DNA of 64,000 nucleotides from Runella slithyformis DSM 19594 (GCF_000218895.1 NC_015703.1:3299001-3363000), one strand, 5' to 3'; shown: positions 25,226 to 34,728, counted from the first letter of the stretch. The notes: generated by a model not told the origin, from the sequence alone. Made by a program: numbers and translations.

Positions 25226-26755
25226 ATGTTCTACAAAGTTTGCTTCTTTTGCATCGCCGCTACGGCCGGGATCGTTGTTTTGTCCGGGTTTCATCAGCCC
25301 CAAAGCCGGCCTGCCGCCAACTCCCCCAAAAACGTTATCTTCATCTTAGCTGACGATCACCGCTACGATGCCATGGGCTTTACGGGGAAATTCTCGGGCC
25401 TGAAAACGCCCAATTTGGACAGAATGGCCGCCACAGGAGCCCATGTCCAGAATGCGTTTGTGAGTACCGCTCTTTGTTCGCCGAGCCGGGCAAGTATACT
25501 ATCGGGCCAATATGCGCATACGCATCAGGTGGTCGATAACTTTGCCCCCCTGCCGCCCGCTACCAAATTTTTTCCTTCGTACCTCCAAAAAGCAGGCTAT
25601 AAAACCGCTTTTCTGGGGAAATGGCACATGGGCAATGCCGACGATGCCCCGCAACCGGGCTTTGATTATTGGCTGAGTTTTAAGGGGCAGGGCGTGTATT
25701 ACAGCCCGATATTTAATATCAACGGCAAGCAGGTGACGCACAAAGATGGCTATACCACCGACCTGCTCACCGACTATGCCATTGAATGGATGGGGAAACA
25801 GGATAAAAACAAACCCTTCTTTTTGTACCTTTCTCATAAAGCCGTTCACGCCGATTTTCAACCGGCCAAACGTCATGCGGGCGTTTACAAAGATATGCCG
25901 ATTCAGTATCCCGCGTCGATGTACCTGACCAAGAGCGATACCAGTAAAATATGGGGAAAAAATACCAAAGACCCCGAAACGGGCGAAGTGAAAAGTAACC
26001 TGAGAGACATGCCCAATTGGGTCAAAAATCAGCGGTACAGTTGGCACGGAGTGGATTACCTGTACCACGGAAGCATCAGTTTCAACGATTTTTACCGTCA
26101 ATACTGCGAAACCCTCCTGGGTGTGGACGAAAGCGTGGGGCGAGTGATGAAATACCTGGAAGACAATGGGCTGGCCGAAAATACACTGGTGATCTACATG
26201 GGCGATAACGGCTTCAGTTTTGGAGAGCGCGGCCTCATCGACAAGCGACATGCGTATGAGGAGTCGATGCGGGTGCCGATGCTGGTAAGCTGTCCGTCGG
26301 TGATAAAGCCGCAGACCAAACTTACCAACGTGATTCAAAACATTGATGTGGCTCCCACGATCCTGGCGTATGCCGGACTGAGCACGCCCGCGCAAATGCA
26401 GGGAAAATCGTTTTTGCCGTTATTGAAAGGGCAGAAAACAGAGTGGAAAGACCGGGCCTTTTATGAATATTATTGGGAATATGATTTTCCCCAAACGCCT
26501 ACGATGTTTGCGGTACGGACCGACCGATATAAATATATTTTCAACCACGGCGTATGGGATGCCAACGAGCTGTACGATTTACAGGCCGATCCTGATGAAA
26601 TCAATAATTTGATCAGAAGCCCCCAACATCAGACCATTGCGAAAGAGCTCCGCGATCAGGTATGGGGATGGCTGGAAAATACCAATGGATTACAGATTCC
26701 GCTCAAGCGGATTAAGCAGAAGCGCAACGACCATATTTATAAGGGGAATTATTGA
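25226..26755 (+). CDS. Secreted sulfatase (Cys type) 2
   Basis: 509 aa. An N-terminal hydrophobic stretch (CFFCIAATAGIVVLSGF) acts as signal or anchor. Formylglycine motif C84-S-P-S-R (LCSPSRASILSGQYAH). ILADDHRYDAMG binds the metal, and GKWHMG and MGDNGF complete the active site. The long insert at about 230-290 with NWVKNQRYSWHG and the C-terminal NELYDLQADPDEINNL are typical of arylsulfatase A-like members from Bacteroidota. Substrate unknown. 24 bp separate it from the third sulfatase, so they share a transcript. Confidence 0.93.
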   Translation: MFYKVCFFCIAATAGIVVLSGFHQPQSRPAANSPKNVIFILADDHRYDAMGFTGKFSGLKTPNLDRMAATGAHVQNAFVSTALCSPSRASILSGQYAHTHQVVDNFAPLPPATKFFPSYLQKAGYKTAFLGKWHMGNADDAPQPGFDYWLSFKGQGVYYSPIFNINGKQVTHKDGYTTDLLTDYAIEWMGKQDKNKPFFLYLSHKAVHADFQPAKRHAGVYKDMPIQYPASMYLTKSDTSKIWGKNTKDPETGEVKSNLRDMPNWVKNQRYSWHGVDYLYHGSISFNDFYRQYCETLLGVDESVGRVMKYLEDNGLAENTLVIYMGDNGFSFGERGLIDKRHAYEESMRVPMLVSCPSVIKPQTKLTNVIQNIDVAPTILAYAGLSTPAQMQGKSFLPLLKGQKTEWKDRAFYEYYWEYDFPQTPTMFAVRTDRYKYIFNHGVWDANELYDLQADPDEINNLIRSPQHQTIAKELRDQVWGWLENTNGLQIPLKRIKQKRNDHIYKGNY

Positions 26756-26779
26756 GAAACTTTCCGGTACCCATAAACC

Positions 26780-28192
26780 ATGAGCTCCAAGAAACTCTTA
26801 TTTATCAGTGTTATATTATTCGTTATTCATCCTGCAGCGGCACAAAAAAAGCCCAATATCCTTTTTTGTATTGCGGATGATTGGGGTAAGCACGCAGGGA
26901 TATATGGTGATAAAGTGGTCAAAACACCCAATTTTGACCGTTTGGCGCGTGGAGGGGTGGTGTTTGGCAATGCTTTCTGTAGCTCCCCTTCGTGTACTCC
27001 TTCACGCGCTGCGATTCTGACGGGGCGTTATCCTCACCAAAACGAAGAAAGCGGAAATCTTTGGAGTACCCTGCAAACCAAGTTGCCCAATTACGCTGCC
27101 ATTCTGGCGCAAAACGGGTATCACGTAGGGATGGAGCGCAAAGGCTGGGGGCCGGGAGATTTTAAAGTGGGTGGATATTCCCACAATCCCGCGGGTAAAC
27201 CCTATAAGGATTTTGGGGAGTTTTTGGCAAAACGACCCGATGGGCAGCCGTTTTGTTACTGGTTTGGGAGTCAGGACCCTCACCGTACGTATGAGGCCGG
27301 AACGGGAAAAGCCTCGGGAATGAACCCTTTGGATGTACGCGTACCGGCGTATTGGCCCGATACCCCCGAAGTGCGCGATGATATATTGGACTATTATTAT
27401 GAGGTTCAGCGTTTTGACCGTGAAGTAGGGGAGTTACTCCAAAAATTGGAGGCTATCGGCGAGTTGGAAAATACACTCGTGGTGGTCACTTCCGACAATG
27501 GGATGCCCTTCCCCCGCGCCAAAGCGAACGTATATGATGCGGGAACAAACATGCCGTTGGTCGTTTATTGGAAAGGCAAAATTGTTCCGCAGCAAACGGA
27601 TGCTTTTATGAATTTTGTGGATTTGGCACCTACATTCCTCGAAACGGCTCATGTTCCGATTCCCAAAGAAATGTCGGGTAAAAGTTTGTGGCCCTTGTTG
27701 AAAAAAGAAACCAAAGATCACCGAAATGAAGTTTTTTTAGAACGGGAACGCCACGCCAACGTTCGTCGCGGTGATCAAAGCTATCCGATTCGGGCCATTC
27801 GTACCCGCGAGTATCTGTACATAAAAAACCTGGAGCCTGCCCGGTGGCCGGCCGGTGACCCGCAGCTTTATTTTGCCGTAGGCCCGTATGGCGATGTTGA
27901 CCCCGGCCCGACCAAAAATGTACTGCTGAGCGATACGGTAAAGTATGCTTATTATTATCAATCGGCATTTGCGAAACGGCCTGCCGAAGAATTGTACGAT
28001 TTGAAGAAAGATCCGGAGCAGATGAATAATTTAGCGAAGAGCGGAAGCTACCGGGATATCAGGCAAAAGCTGGCCGCACAATTGGCACAATGGCAAAAAG
28101 AAACGTCTGACCCGCGTGCCGCAGGACAACGTCCGTTTGAAACTTACCCTTATTATGGAAACTCCGCGGCAACGGAAAAAATGAAGAACTGA
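26780..28192 (+). CDS. Secreted sulfatase (Cys type) 3
   Basis: 470 aa with signal peptide MSSKKLLFISVILFVIHPAAA. Formylglycine motif C72-T-P-S-R (SCTPSRAAILTGRYP). CIADDWG and TSDNGMPFPRAK supply metal and sulfate ligands. Closer to heparan N-sulfatase/sulfamidase-like members by the DNGMPFPRAK context and the C-terminal ELYDLKKDPEQMNNLA, but this is a judgement from motifs only. It ends 5 bp before the convergent cyclase gene. Confidence 0.92.
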   Translation: MSSKKLLFISVILFVIHPAAAQKKPNILFCIADDWGKHAGIYGDKVVKTPNFDRLARGGVVFGNAFCSSPSCTPSRAAILTGRYPHQNEESGNLWSTLQTKLPNYAAILAQNGYHVGMERKGWGPGDFKVGGYSHNPAGKPYKDFGEFLAKRPDGQPFCYWFGSQDPHRTYEAGTGKASGMNPLDVRVPAYWPDTPEVRDDILDYYYEVQRFDREVGELLQKLEAIGELENTLVVVTSDNGMPFPRAKANVYDAGTNMPLVVYWKGKIVPQQTDAFMNFVDLAPTFLETAHVPIPKEMSGKSLWPLLKKETKDHRNEVFLERERHANVRRGDQSYPIRAIRTREYLYIKNLEPARWPAGDPQLYFAVGPYGDVDPGPTKNVLLSDTVKYAYYYQSAFAKRPAEELYDLKKDPEQMNNLAKSGSYRDIRQKLAAQLAQWQKETSDPRAAGQRPFETYPYYGNSAATEKMKN

Positions 28193-28197
28193 GCGTA

Positions 28198-28995
28198 TTA
28201 TTTACCTTTTTCGAACAAATACTTTTTGAGGCGTTCTTCGATTTCGGAAGCGGGAATATTGCTGAGCAGGGTTCCTTCAATGGCCAGTGAAATGCGCCCG
28301 GTCTCTTCCGAAACAATGATCACGGCGGCATCGGTCACTTCGCTCATGCCCAGTCCGGCCCGGTGACGAAAGCCCAAATTGCCGAAATCGTCGCTGTCAG
28401 AGACGGGTAAGATGCAGCGGGCGGCTTTGATGCGGCCGTCGGCCACGATCACACCGCCATCGTTCATGGGGCTGTATTGGTTAAACAGGGAAAGAAATAG
28501 CCGTTTGGAAAGTACGCTGTCGACTTCTTCGCCCGTTTGGAGATATTTGTCCAGCTCATCATTTTTCTTAATGACCAACAGTCCGCCCGTAAATTCGGTC
28601 GCCATGGCCCGTACGGCTTCAATAATGGGTTTAATCTCGTTGATTTTATCGGTGGAGGTAGGCTGGCGTAAAAAACGCCCCAGCAATCTATTGTTGGCAA
28701 AAGCCGTAGACTTGCCGATAAACAGCAAAAAGCGGCGTATCTCCTGTTGAAAGATCACGATCAGCGCCACCGCGCCCACACCCATGAAGTACTCCAGAAT
28801 CTTGGTCAAAAGCTCCAGCCCGATAGCCCGCACGACCAAATAAAAAAGATAGATCAGCAGGTAGCCCAGAAATACGCGGCTGGCTAAACTTCCGCGTACT
28901 AGGTAGTAGATTTGATACATTAAAAAAGCCACCAGGATGATGTCCAGCACATCTACCCATTCGATGTCTAAAAAGCCTATGTGGAATAAAAACAT
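28198..28995 (-). CDS. cdaA: Membrane diadenylate cyclase (CdaA-type)
   Basis: Makes c-di-AMP from two ATP. Three N-terminal membrane helices (about 15-33, 40-58 and 64-85) are followed by the DAC domain at about 90-245. The catalytic motifs are DGG at 179-181, where most family members have DGA (SPMNDGGVIV), and RHR at 210-212 (GFRHRAGLGMSE). 265 aa, usual length. No glmM or cdaR neighbour. The dedA gene lies 50 bp upstream on the same strand and may share the transcript. Confidence 0.93.
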   Translation of the reverse strand: MFLFHIGFLDIEWVDVLDIILVAFLMYQIYYLVRGSLASRVFLGYLLIYLFYLVVRAIGLELLTKILEYFMGVGAVALIVIFQQEIRRFLLFIGKSTAFANNRLLGRFLRQPTSTDKINEIKPIIEAVRAMATEFTGGLLVIKKNDELDKYLQTGEEVDSVLSKRLFLSLFNQYSPMNDGGVIVADGRIKAARCILPVSDSDDFGNLGFRHRAGLGMSEVTDAAVIIVSEETGRISLAIEGTLLSNIPASEIEERLKKYLFEKGK

Positions 28996-29045
28996 AATAA
29001 GTTAAGTTAATGGAATAGGACAGCTGTACCGTTTCGGACTATTGG

Positions 29046-29684
29046 TTATCCTTCATTACTCATATCCTTTTTCGCACCAAAATAACCTCGTACGACCGTA
29101 AATGTTGTAATTGCCAGAAAGAAAATGATAATATAATGAACATAATTAATAATTCCCGGAAATTTCTCGCCGAAATAGTAACCCCCTCCGGTCAGGCCGA
29201 AGATCCATAACCCTGCGCCCAAAACGTTATAAAGCATAAAACCGGGCCATTTCATTTTGACCAAGCCGGCCAAAATGGGAGCAAACGTACGAACGACCGG
29301 CAGAAAACGGCTGATCACCAGGGTGCGGCTGCCGTATTTATCAAAGTAATTGCGGGTGGTCTCAATGTGTTTTTTCTTAAAAAACAGTGAGTCCGGACGA
29401 TTTTGAATGCGGTCACCAAAAAAGCGCCCCATTAGGTATCCCGTAAGGGACCCAAGAATCGCCGCGCCGAAAAGACATCCCAAGAGAAGAAAAATGGGGA
29501 CGTTCAGGATTTTTAACGCGCAGAAGATTCCCGCCAGAAATACGAGGTAATCGCCCGGCAGGAAAAACGCAAAAAACAGGCCGTTTTCGGCAAAAATGAT
29601 GAGCGTTATCAGTACCAGGCCCCCTGTGCGGATAATTTCTTCAGAATTAAGGAGGTATTGGAAAAAGTCAGTGATTGAATCCAT
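29046..29684 (-). CDS. DedA/SNARE-associated family membrane protein
   Basis: 212 aa. ATG 29684 is preferred to the TTG two codons upstream. Several membrane segments, with the family core FFLPGDYLVFLAG, then GYLMGRFFG, and the diagnostic FDKYGSRTLVISRFLPVVRTFAPILAG with conserved Arg and Pro. DedA-family proteins act as proton-dependent lipid-carrier flippases (for example undecaprenyl phosphate) and in membrane homeostasis. Upstream of cdaA in a likely operon. Confidence 0.92.
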   Translation of the reverse strand: MDSITDFFQYLLNSEEIIRTGGLVLITLIIFAENGLFFAFFLPGDYLVFLAGIFCALKILNVPIFLLLGCLFGAAILGSLTGYLMGRFFGDRIQNRPDSLFFKKKHIETTRNYFDKYGSRTLVISRFLPVVRTFAPILAGLVKMKWPGFMLYNVLGAGLWIFGLTGGGYYFGEKFPGIINYVHYIIIFFLAITTFTVVRGYFGAKKDMSNEG

Positions 29685-29793
29685 GCTCAAAATTACATAA
29701 CTTCCGGTTCATGGGGAAATAACCGCCTGAATAAGTCCGGTACATTTGCCATCTTTCTTCATTTCATGAAGCATTGAGTGAACGTCAGGGGGG

Positions 29794-31662
29794 TTACCCC
29801 ATCTCACTCAACTCCAGCCAACGCATTTCTTTTTCTTCCATTTTGGCGTTGAGTTGTTCAATTTCCTTGGCCCATTGCGTGAGTTCTTCGTGCGAGCCGC
29901 TGCCGCCGTTGAGCTTTTCAATGAAAATTGCTTTTTGTTTTTCCAAAGCGGCCATTTCGTGTTCCAGGCTTTCCAACTCCTTCTGTTCTTTGTAACTGAG
30001 CTTACGTTTTGTTGGAGCGGCAGGTGTTTCTGATTTTGCCGATGCGGTCGTTGCCTGCGTTTTGGCGTCGTTCTTTGGATCGTTGTTTTCGGCCAAAAAG
30101 TTGCGGTAATCGGTATAGTTTCCCGGAAAATCGCGGATGTTGCCGCTGTCTTCAAAAACAAACAGATGGTCTACCAGGCGGTCCAGAAAATACCGGTCGT
30201 GGGAAACGATGATCAGACAGCCCGGGAAGTTCATCAGAAACTCTTCCAGAATATTGAGTGTGGTGATGTCCAGGTCGTTGGTCGGCTCATCCAGAATCAG
30301 GAAGTTGGGTTCGGCCATCAGAATACGCAGCAATTGAAGGCGACGTTTTTCGCCCCCGCTAAGTTTTTCAATGAGCGTTCCCTGTTTATGAGGCGGAAAC
30401 AGAAAGGCGTTCAGGTACTGCGAAGCGGTGACCGTTTGACCCGTGCCGAGTCGAATAACCTCGGCTACGTCTTTGACCCAATCCACTACACGCTGTCCGT
30501 CTTTGTATTCAAGGTCGGTTTGTTTGTAATACCCAAACTGAACCGTATCGCCGCGCACCACCTGCCCGTTGTCGGGGCGCAGCTCGCCCGTGATCATGTT
30601 GAGCAGGGTAGACTTTCCGGCACCGTTTTTTCCGACAATACCGATTCGGTCGCCTTTTTTAAAAGTATATAAAAAATTATTAACGACCGTTCTGTTGCCG
30701 AAACGTTTGCCGACGCTGTGGAGCTCAACGATTTTGCTGCCCAGGCGCGCTGACTTCACGTTGAGTTCTATCTGATTATCAAATTTACGTTGACTCGCTT
30801 TTTCCTTGGTATCTTCAAAGGCATCGACCCGGTACTTGGCTTTGGTGCCGCGCGCTTTCGGCTGACGTCGTATCCAGTCCAGCTCTTTGCGGTAGAGGTT
30901 ACGGGCTTTATCGACCTCAGAGGCCTCGATGGCTTCGCGCTCGGCTTTCTTTTCCAGAAAATACGCGTAGTTTCCTTTGTAGGTATAAAGCGAGCCGTTG
31001 TCCAGCTCAACGATGACATTACAAACGGTATCCAGAAAATACCGATCGTGGGTCACGAGCAGGAGGGTGGTGTTCTGCGTATTGAGGTAGTTTTCGAGCC
31101 ACTCGACCATGCTGAGGTCCAGGTGGTTGGTGGGTTCATCGAGAATCAGCAGATCGGGGCTTTCGATGAGCACTTTGGCGAGGGCGACGCGTTTGCGCTG
31201 CCCGCCCGACATGGTCCCGATCTTCACCGTTACGTCGGGAATGCCGAGTTTTCCCAATATTTCTTTGACCCGGGCTTCAAAGTCCCACGCCTGCAATGAG
31301 TCCACTTTTTCGATGGCGGCGGCAAATCGTTTATCATCGCCCGATAAAAGGGCTTCTTCGTATTCTTTGACGGCCTTTGCGACGGGGTTGTTTCCCGAAA
31401 ACAGTACCTCCAATACGGGGAGCTGTCCGTCAAAATCGGGGGCCTGTTCGAGATAGCCCACGCGGATATCTTTTCGAACGCTAACGCTCCCTTTATCCAG
31501 AGGAGTAACCCCGGCCAAAATGGTCATTAGGGTAGTCTTTCCGGTTCCGTTGGCTCCGATGAGGGCCATTTTGTCGCCGCGACTGAGGCCGAGGGTCAAG
31601 TCTTTAAACAACCACTTGTCGCCAAAAGATTTGGAAATATTTTCTGCTGAAAGGTAATTCAT
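29794..31662 (-). CDS. ABC-F ATPase, Uup-like
   Basis: 622 aa soluble tandem ATPase. Walker A motifs GANGTGKTT (about 37) and GKNGAGKST (about 347). ABC signatures MSGGQRKR and LSGGEKRR. Walker B LLILDEPTNHLD and FLILDEPTNDLD. The C-terminal charged coiled coil (RKLSYKEQKELESLEHEMAA onward, about 550-615) is the Uup-type DNA- or ribosome-binding tail. Role by family: ribosome-associated translation factor. The linker between the ATPase domains is of the Uup length. Confidence 0.92.
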   Translation of the reverse strand: MNYLSAENISKSFGDKWLFKDLTLGLSRGDKMALIGANGTGKTTLMTILAGVTPLDKGSVSVRKDIRVGYLEQAPDFDGQLPVLEVLFSGNNPVAKAVKEYEEALLSGDDKRFAAAIEKVDSLQAWDFEARVKEILGKLGIPDVTVKIGTMSGGQRKRVALAKVLIESPDLLILDEPTNHLDLSMVEWLENYLNTQNTTLLLVTHDRYFLDTVCNVIVELDNGSLYTYKGNYAYFLEKKAEREAIEASEVDKARNLYRKELDWIRRQPKARGTKAKYRVDAFEDTKEKASQRKFDNQIELNVKSARLGSKIVELHSVGKRFGNRTVVNNFLYTFKKGDRIGIVGKNGAGKSTLLNMITGELRPDNGQVVRGDTVQFGYYKQTDLEYKDGQRVVDWVKDVAEVIRLGTGQTVTASQYLNAFLFPPHKQGTLIEKLSGGEKRRLQLLRILMAEPNFLILDEPTNDLDITTLNILEEFLMNFPGCLIIVSHDRYFLDRLVDHLFVFEDSGNIRDFPGNYTDYRNFLAENNDPKNDAKTQATTASAKSETPAAPTKRKLSYKEQKELESLEHEMAALEKQKAIFIEKLNGGSGSHEELTQWAKEIEQLNAKMEEKEMRWLELSEMG

Positions 31663-31779
31663 GCCGCAAAGGTAGTGGTCTTTTGGCTACAAGTACTACC
31701 TGATCGCGTTTGAAGTGCGTAATTTGTCAGTATTCGCCCCGATTTTGGCGGAAAGAGCCCCTTTTTTGCACGTGTTAAA

Positions 31780-32427
31780 CTATACCTCTACGATTTTAAG
31801 CCGAATGGCTTCGATGACCATTCCGACGCGGCTTTTGACGTTCATCTTTTGGAAAACCGATTCCCGATACCCGTCTACGGTGCGCGGACTCACGCACATT
31901 TTATCGGCGATCTCCACGTACGTAAGGTCGCTGCACGCCATTTTAATGAACTCAATTTCGCGGTCGTTGAGGTGTAAGGTTTCCACGGGATTTTGAGCGT
32001 TTTCGGGATTAAGGCTTTTGATCAGGTGCCCGGTCACGAATTCAGTATAATAGCGTCCCTTCCGGACAAGGGAGTCCAGCGCCTGCTTTAATTCCTGCGG
32101 TTTGCATCCTTTGAGGAGGTAGCCTTTGGCCCCGTTGCGCAGCATCCCGATGATGGACTCTTCCCTGTCGTTCATGGAAAGGGCCAGAATCTTAATGGCG
32201 GGATAATTATTAGTCAGCCAAAGCGCCGTTTCGTAACCGTTCATTTCGGGCATGTTGATGTCCAGCAGCACAATGTCCGGTATCATGTTGAGCTTGATAC
32301 GGTTGATCAATTCTTTGCCATTGGTTACATCATAGAGTACTTCGTAATCTTCGTATTTTTGTATCAGTCCCGAGAGGGCTTTGGCCATCAGTTCGTGGTC
32401 ATCTACAATGGCAATAGAGGTTTTCAT
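31780..32427 (-). CDS. NarL/FixJ-type response regulator
   Basis: 215 aa. Receiver domain 1-120 with acidic D9-D10 pocket, phosphoacceptor D56 (VLLDINMPEMNGYE), and K at GYLLKG. LuxR-type HTH at about 148-208 (LNDREIEFIKMACSDLTYVE, VSPRTVDGYRESVFQKM). Transcription factor controlled by the kinases encoded upstream in the same operon. Its targets are unknown. Confidence 0.93.
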   Translation of the reverse strand: MKTSIAIVDDHELMAKALSGLIQKYEDYEVLYDVTNGKELINRIKLNMIPDIVLLDINMPEMNGYETALWLTNNYPAIKILALSMNDREESIIGMLRNGAKGYLLKGCKPQELKQALDSLVRKGRYYTEFVTGHLIKSLNPENAQNPVETLHLNDREIEFIKMACSDLTYVEIADKMCVSPRTVDGYRESVFQKMNVKSRVGMVIEAIRLKIVEV

Positions 32428-32533
32428 ACGTTTAAAGAGTAGGTAGAGTTGGTAGGCAAATCGGTTCGAATATCAATACTGCAAAATGTATAAAGTTCAA
32501 ATGAAATACATAGGAGAGACCATTGAATTTGTT

Positions 32534-33184
32534 TTAAAGGATAAAAGGTATTTCAATTTTAAGTTCTTTCTTTTTAGTGTTCAAAAAGGAACTGCGACCG
32601 CCTATCAATTCGGTGCGTTGTTGAATTGTATTCACATTGATTCTTATTCCTTCATATTGAATCAGAATCATTAGTTGCTCGCCTGTATAATGGAGAGTTG
32701 TGCGCAAATTGGAAGCGACGGATGTCAGTAAAGTATTTATCAGCTCCTGCACCATTCTGAAAAGGACAATTTCTTTTTCATATCCCAATGAGCGGGGCGT
32801 GCCGGTGATTATCAGCTCGAAAACATCCTTATGGGTTTTGCGAATTCGCTGCAATTCCGCCCCCAGACTGTTGCCGAAATCAAAATTGTTGGCCAGATAG
32901 GCTTCCAGATTTCGAATCAATGTACGCAGATCGACTATCGTTTTGCCCACGATTTCATTGATCTGTTTGACGTAATTCTGTTGTTCTTCGTTCAATGCAC
33001 TTTCTTCCAGTGTGCATAAATAAATCTTGGCGACCGACAGCATTTGCCCGACATTGTCGTATAGCTCAGACCCGATTCGTTCAAATGCCTGTTTTTGAAC
33101 TTCTATCTGTGATTCAAGCACTTCATGATGATAATTCATTAATTTTTTCGTTTGTTGCTGCTCCTGCCCCTCTGTCATGTTCAC
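32534..33184 (-). CDS. Degenerate soluble histidine kinase homologue (pseudokinase)
   Basis: 216 aa, no membrane helix. It aligns along its whole length with the HisKA_3 kinase encoded just upstream. ELYDNVGQMLSVAKIYL corresponds to ELHDNIGQLLSVARLHL, so the phosphoacceptor His is Tyr (Y42). The ATPase N-box is ELINTLLTSV instead of EILNNAIKHA. The G1 box DDGKGFD is YEGIRIN. The G2 loop (SGAGLRN) is deleted. The frame is intact and the dimerisation helices are kept, so the protein may hetero-dimerise with the active kinase or regulate it. That role is inference. Confidence 0.8.
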   Translation of the reverse strand: MNMTEGQEQQQTKKLMNYHHEVLESQIEVQKQAFERIGSELYDNVGQMLSVAKIYLCTLEESALNEEQQNYVKQINEIVGKTIVDLRTLIRNLEAYLANNFDFGNSLGAELQRIRKTHKDVFELIITGTPRSLGYEKEIVLFRMVQELINTLLTSVASNLRTTLHYTGEQLMILIQYEGIRINVNTIQQRTELIGGRSSFLNTKKKELKIEIPFIL

Positions 33185-33297
33185 TACCGGTTTTGAATAA
33201 TTAAAAGTATAAAACGTCTTATGCGATGGAATAGTACGAAAGTAGAGGGAAGGCAGGGCTTCTACAAGGGGAGAAACCCCGTTTTGAGCACGTATTT

Positions 33298-34104
33298 TTA
33301 CGGTATTTGGGTGAGAATAGGCAATTGAAGTGTTACTTTGGTGCCATGTCCCGGGGTAGATTCCATTTGGCAGCTGCCGCCCACCAGCTCAGTGCGTCGT
33401 TTAATATTGCGTAGACCGGCTCCTGATTGGCTCATTTCGCGGCCTATAACGGTGTCAAGATCAAAGCCTTTACCATCATCCTGTATCGTAAGTGTAAACT
33501 GAGCGGGCTCATACCGGAGCGTTACCGTGATAGTTTTGGCGGCGGCGTGTTTGATGGCATTGTTCAGAATCTCCTGTACTACTCGAAAGAGTACGATTTC
33601 TTTTTGCCCTTCCGGACGATACGGTTCGCCTTCAGTAACGATTTCGGTTTGGTATTTGCCCGTAGCCCGAATGCGCTGCAATTCATGCGAAAGGCTCTCC
33701 ATCAGGCCAAAATCTTTGACAAAATCGCCGTCCAGGCTCTTGCTCAAACTGCGCAGTTCCTGAATGGTTTTGTCGATGACGCTATTCACTTCCCGGATTT
33801 GAGCAGGCGTAGCGGTTTCCTCTTCTTCCAGCATATTCAGGTGAAGCCGTGCCACCGACAGCAACTGCCCGATGTTATCATGCAACTCCTCGCTGATGTG
33901 CTGCAAGGTCTGATTCTGAATTTCGAGTTGGGATTGAAGGATTTCCTGCTGGTATTGGGCGTGGAGAGTGGCCTTTTCCCGGAGGTTTTGGGTTTGGCGG
34001 CGTTGGTGTAAAAAGAAGAAAGAAATGATAAAGGTCAGCAATAGTAACATCAGGAATGTACCTGCAAGTACTATTAAGACAACTTCATTAATCGCCGCTG
34101 ACAT
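33298..34104 (-). CDS. Membrane-bound HisKA_3 sensor histidine kinase
   Basis: 268 aa. One membrane helix (about 8-32), a short coiled linker, and the dimerisation/phosphoacceptor helix with H75 in ELHDNIGQLLS. The HATPase domain has N-box EILNNAIKHA (about 178-187), G1 DDGKGFD (209-215) and G2 SGAGLRNI (227-234). NarL-type kinase. It overlaps the preceding membrane-protein gene by 31 bp. With no sensory domain of its own, it may take input from the membrane protein encoded just upstream. Partner regulator: 31780-32427. Confidence 0.92.
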   Translation of the reverse strand: MSAAINEVVLIVLAGTFLMLLLLTFIISFFFLHQRRQTQNLREKATLHAQYQQEILQSQLEIQNQTLQHISEELHDNIGQLLSVARLHLNMLEEEETATPAQIREVNSVIDKTIQELRSLSKSLDGDFVKDFGLMESLSHELQRIRATGKYQTEIVTEGEPYRPEGQKEIVLFRVVQEILNNAIKHAAAKTITVTLRYEPAQFTLTIQDDGKGFDLDTVIGREMSQSGAGLRNIKRRTELVGGSCQMESTPGHGTKVTLQLPILTQIP

Positions 34105-34715
34105 AAAAAGCCATATATTATAAGTGAGTAATAAATAATATTAAGAATATTATTTATTTTAAAAAGTTTACGAGCTAATTCAAGGTCATTGCTTGCAATA
34201 AAACTAATAAAGCCAGATAAAAAGAAGTAACCTCCATGAAAAAATAGAATTCCTGTTACAATCCAAAAGTTAGGATTTTCTAAAATTGCTTCTTCTGTCT
34301 CTAATAATTGTTTAAAATAAATGAGGGAATAAAAAGCAAAAGATAAAGCCAATATAATAAATTGCTGATAATGAAAGGTTTGGTTTATGGTTTGAATTGA
34401 ATAAAAGAATGACAAGAAAAATGTACAAATAGACGCAATGAAAGCGATTCTTTTTTTTGTATATATAATAATGTTAGAAAAATACAAAGTCAGAATAATA
34501 AAGTAGATACATAAATACAAATTGTGCTCCAATACGCGTACCTTTTTCTCAGCGCTGTAATATAGTGAATAATATCCCAAGCATTCATTAAAAAAAGAAA
34601 TAGTTATATATATTAAAACCAGTTTGGTTGGAGTTTTAAAGTACGGAAGAAATATCAGTCCTATTAAGAAGCATGTTAATAAGACTGACATATAGATAAT
34701 TTCAATTAGATTCAT
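34074..34715 (-). CDS. Multi-pass membrane protein, candidate sensor of the kinase operon
   Basis: 213 aa, about seven predicted helices (near 8-25, 31-48, 67-84, 90-108, 116-134, 152-172 and 190-206), AT-rich. No family recognised. The gene overlaps the histidine kinase start by 31 bp, a translational coupling that suggests a stoichiometric partnership. It may supply the sensory input missing from the kinase. This is inference from gene order. Confidence 0.7.
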   Translation of the reverse strand: MNLIEIIYMSVLLTCFLIGLIFLPYFKTPTKLVLIYITISFFNECLGYYSLYYSAEKKVRVLEHNLYLCIYFIILTLYFSNIIIYTKKRIAFIASICTFFLSFFYSIQTINQTFHYQQFIILALSFAFYSLIYFKQLLETEEAILENPNFWIVTGILFFHGGYFFLSGFISFIASNDLELARKLFKINNILNIIYYSLIIYGFLCQRRLMKLS

Positions 34716-34728
34716 TCGATTTTCTAAT

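Noticed and set aside
25499-26395. 298-codon minus-strand ORF
   Set aside because: Antisense shadow of sulfatase 2; its sequence lacks any domain pattern.
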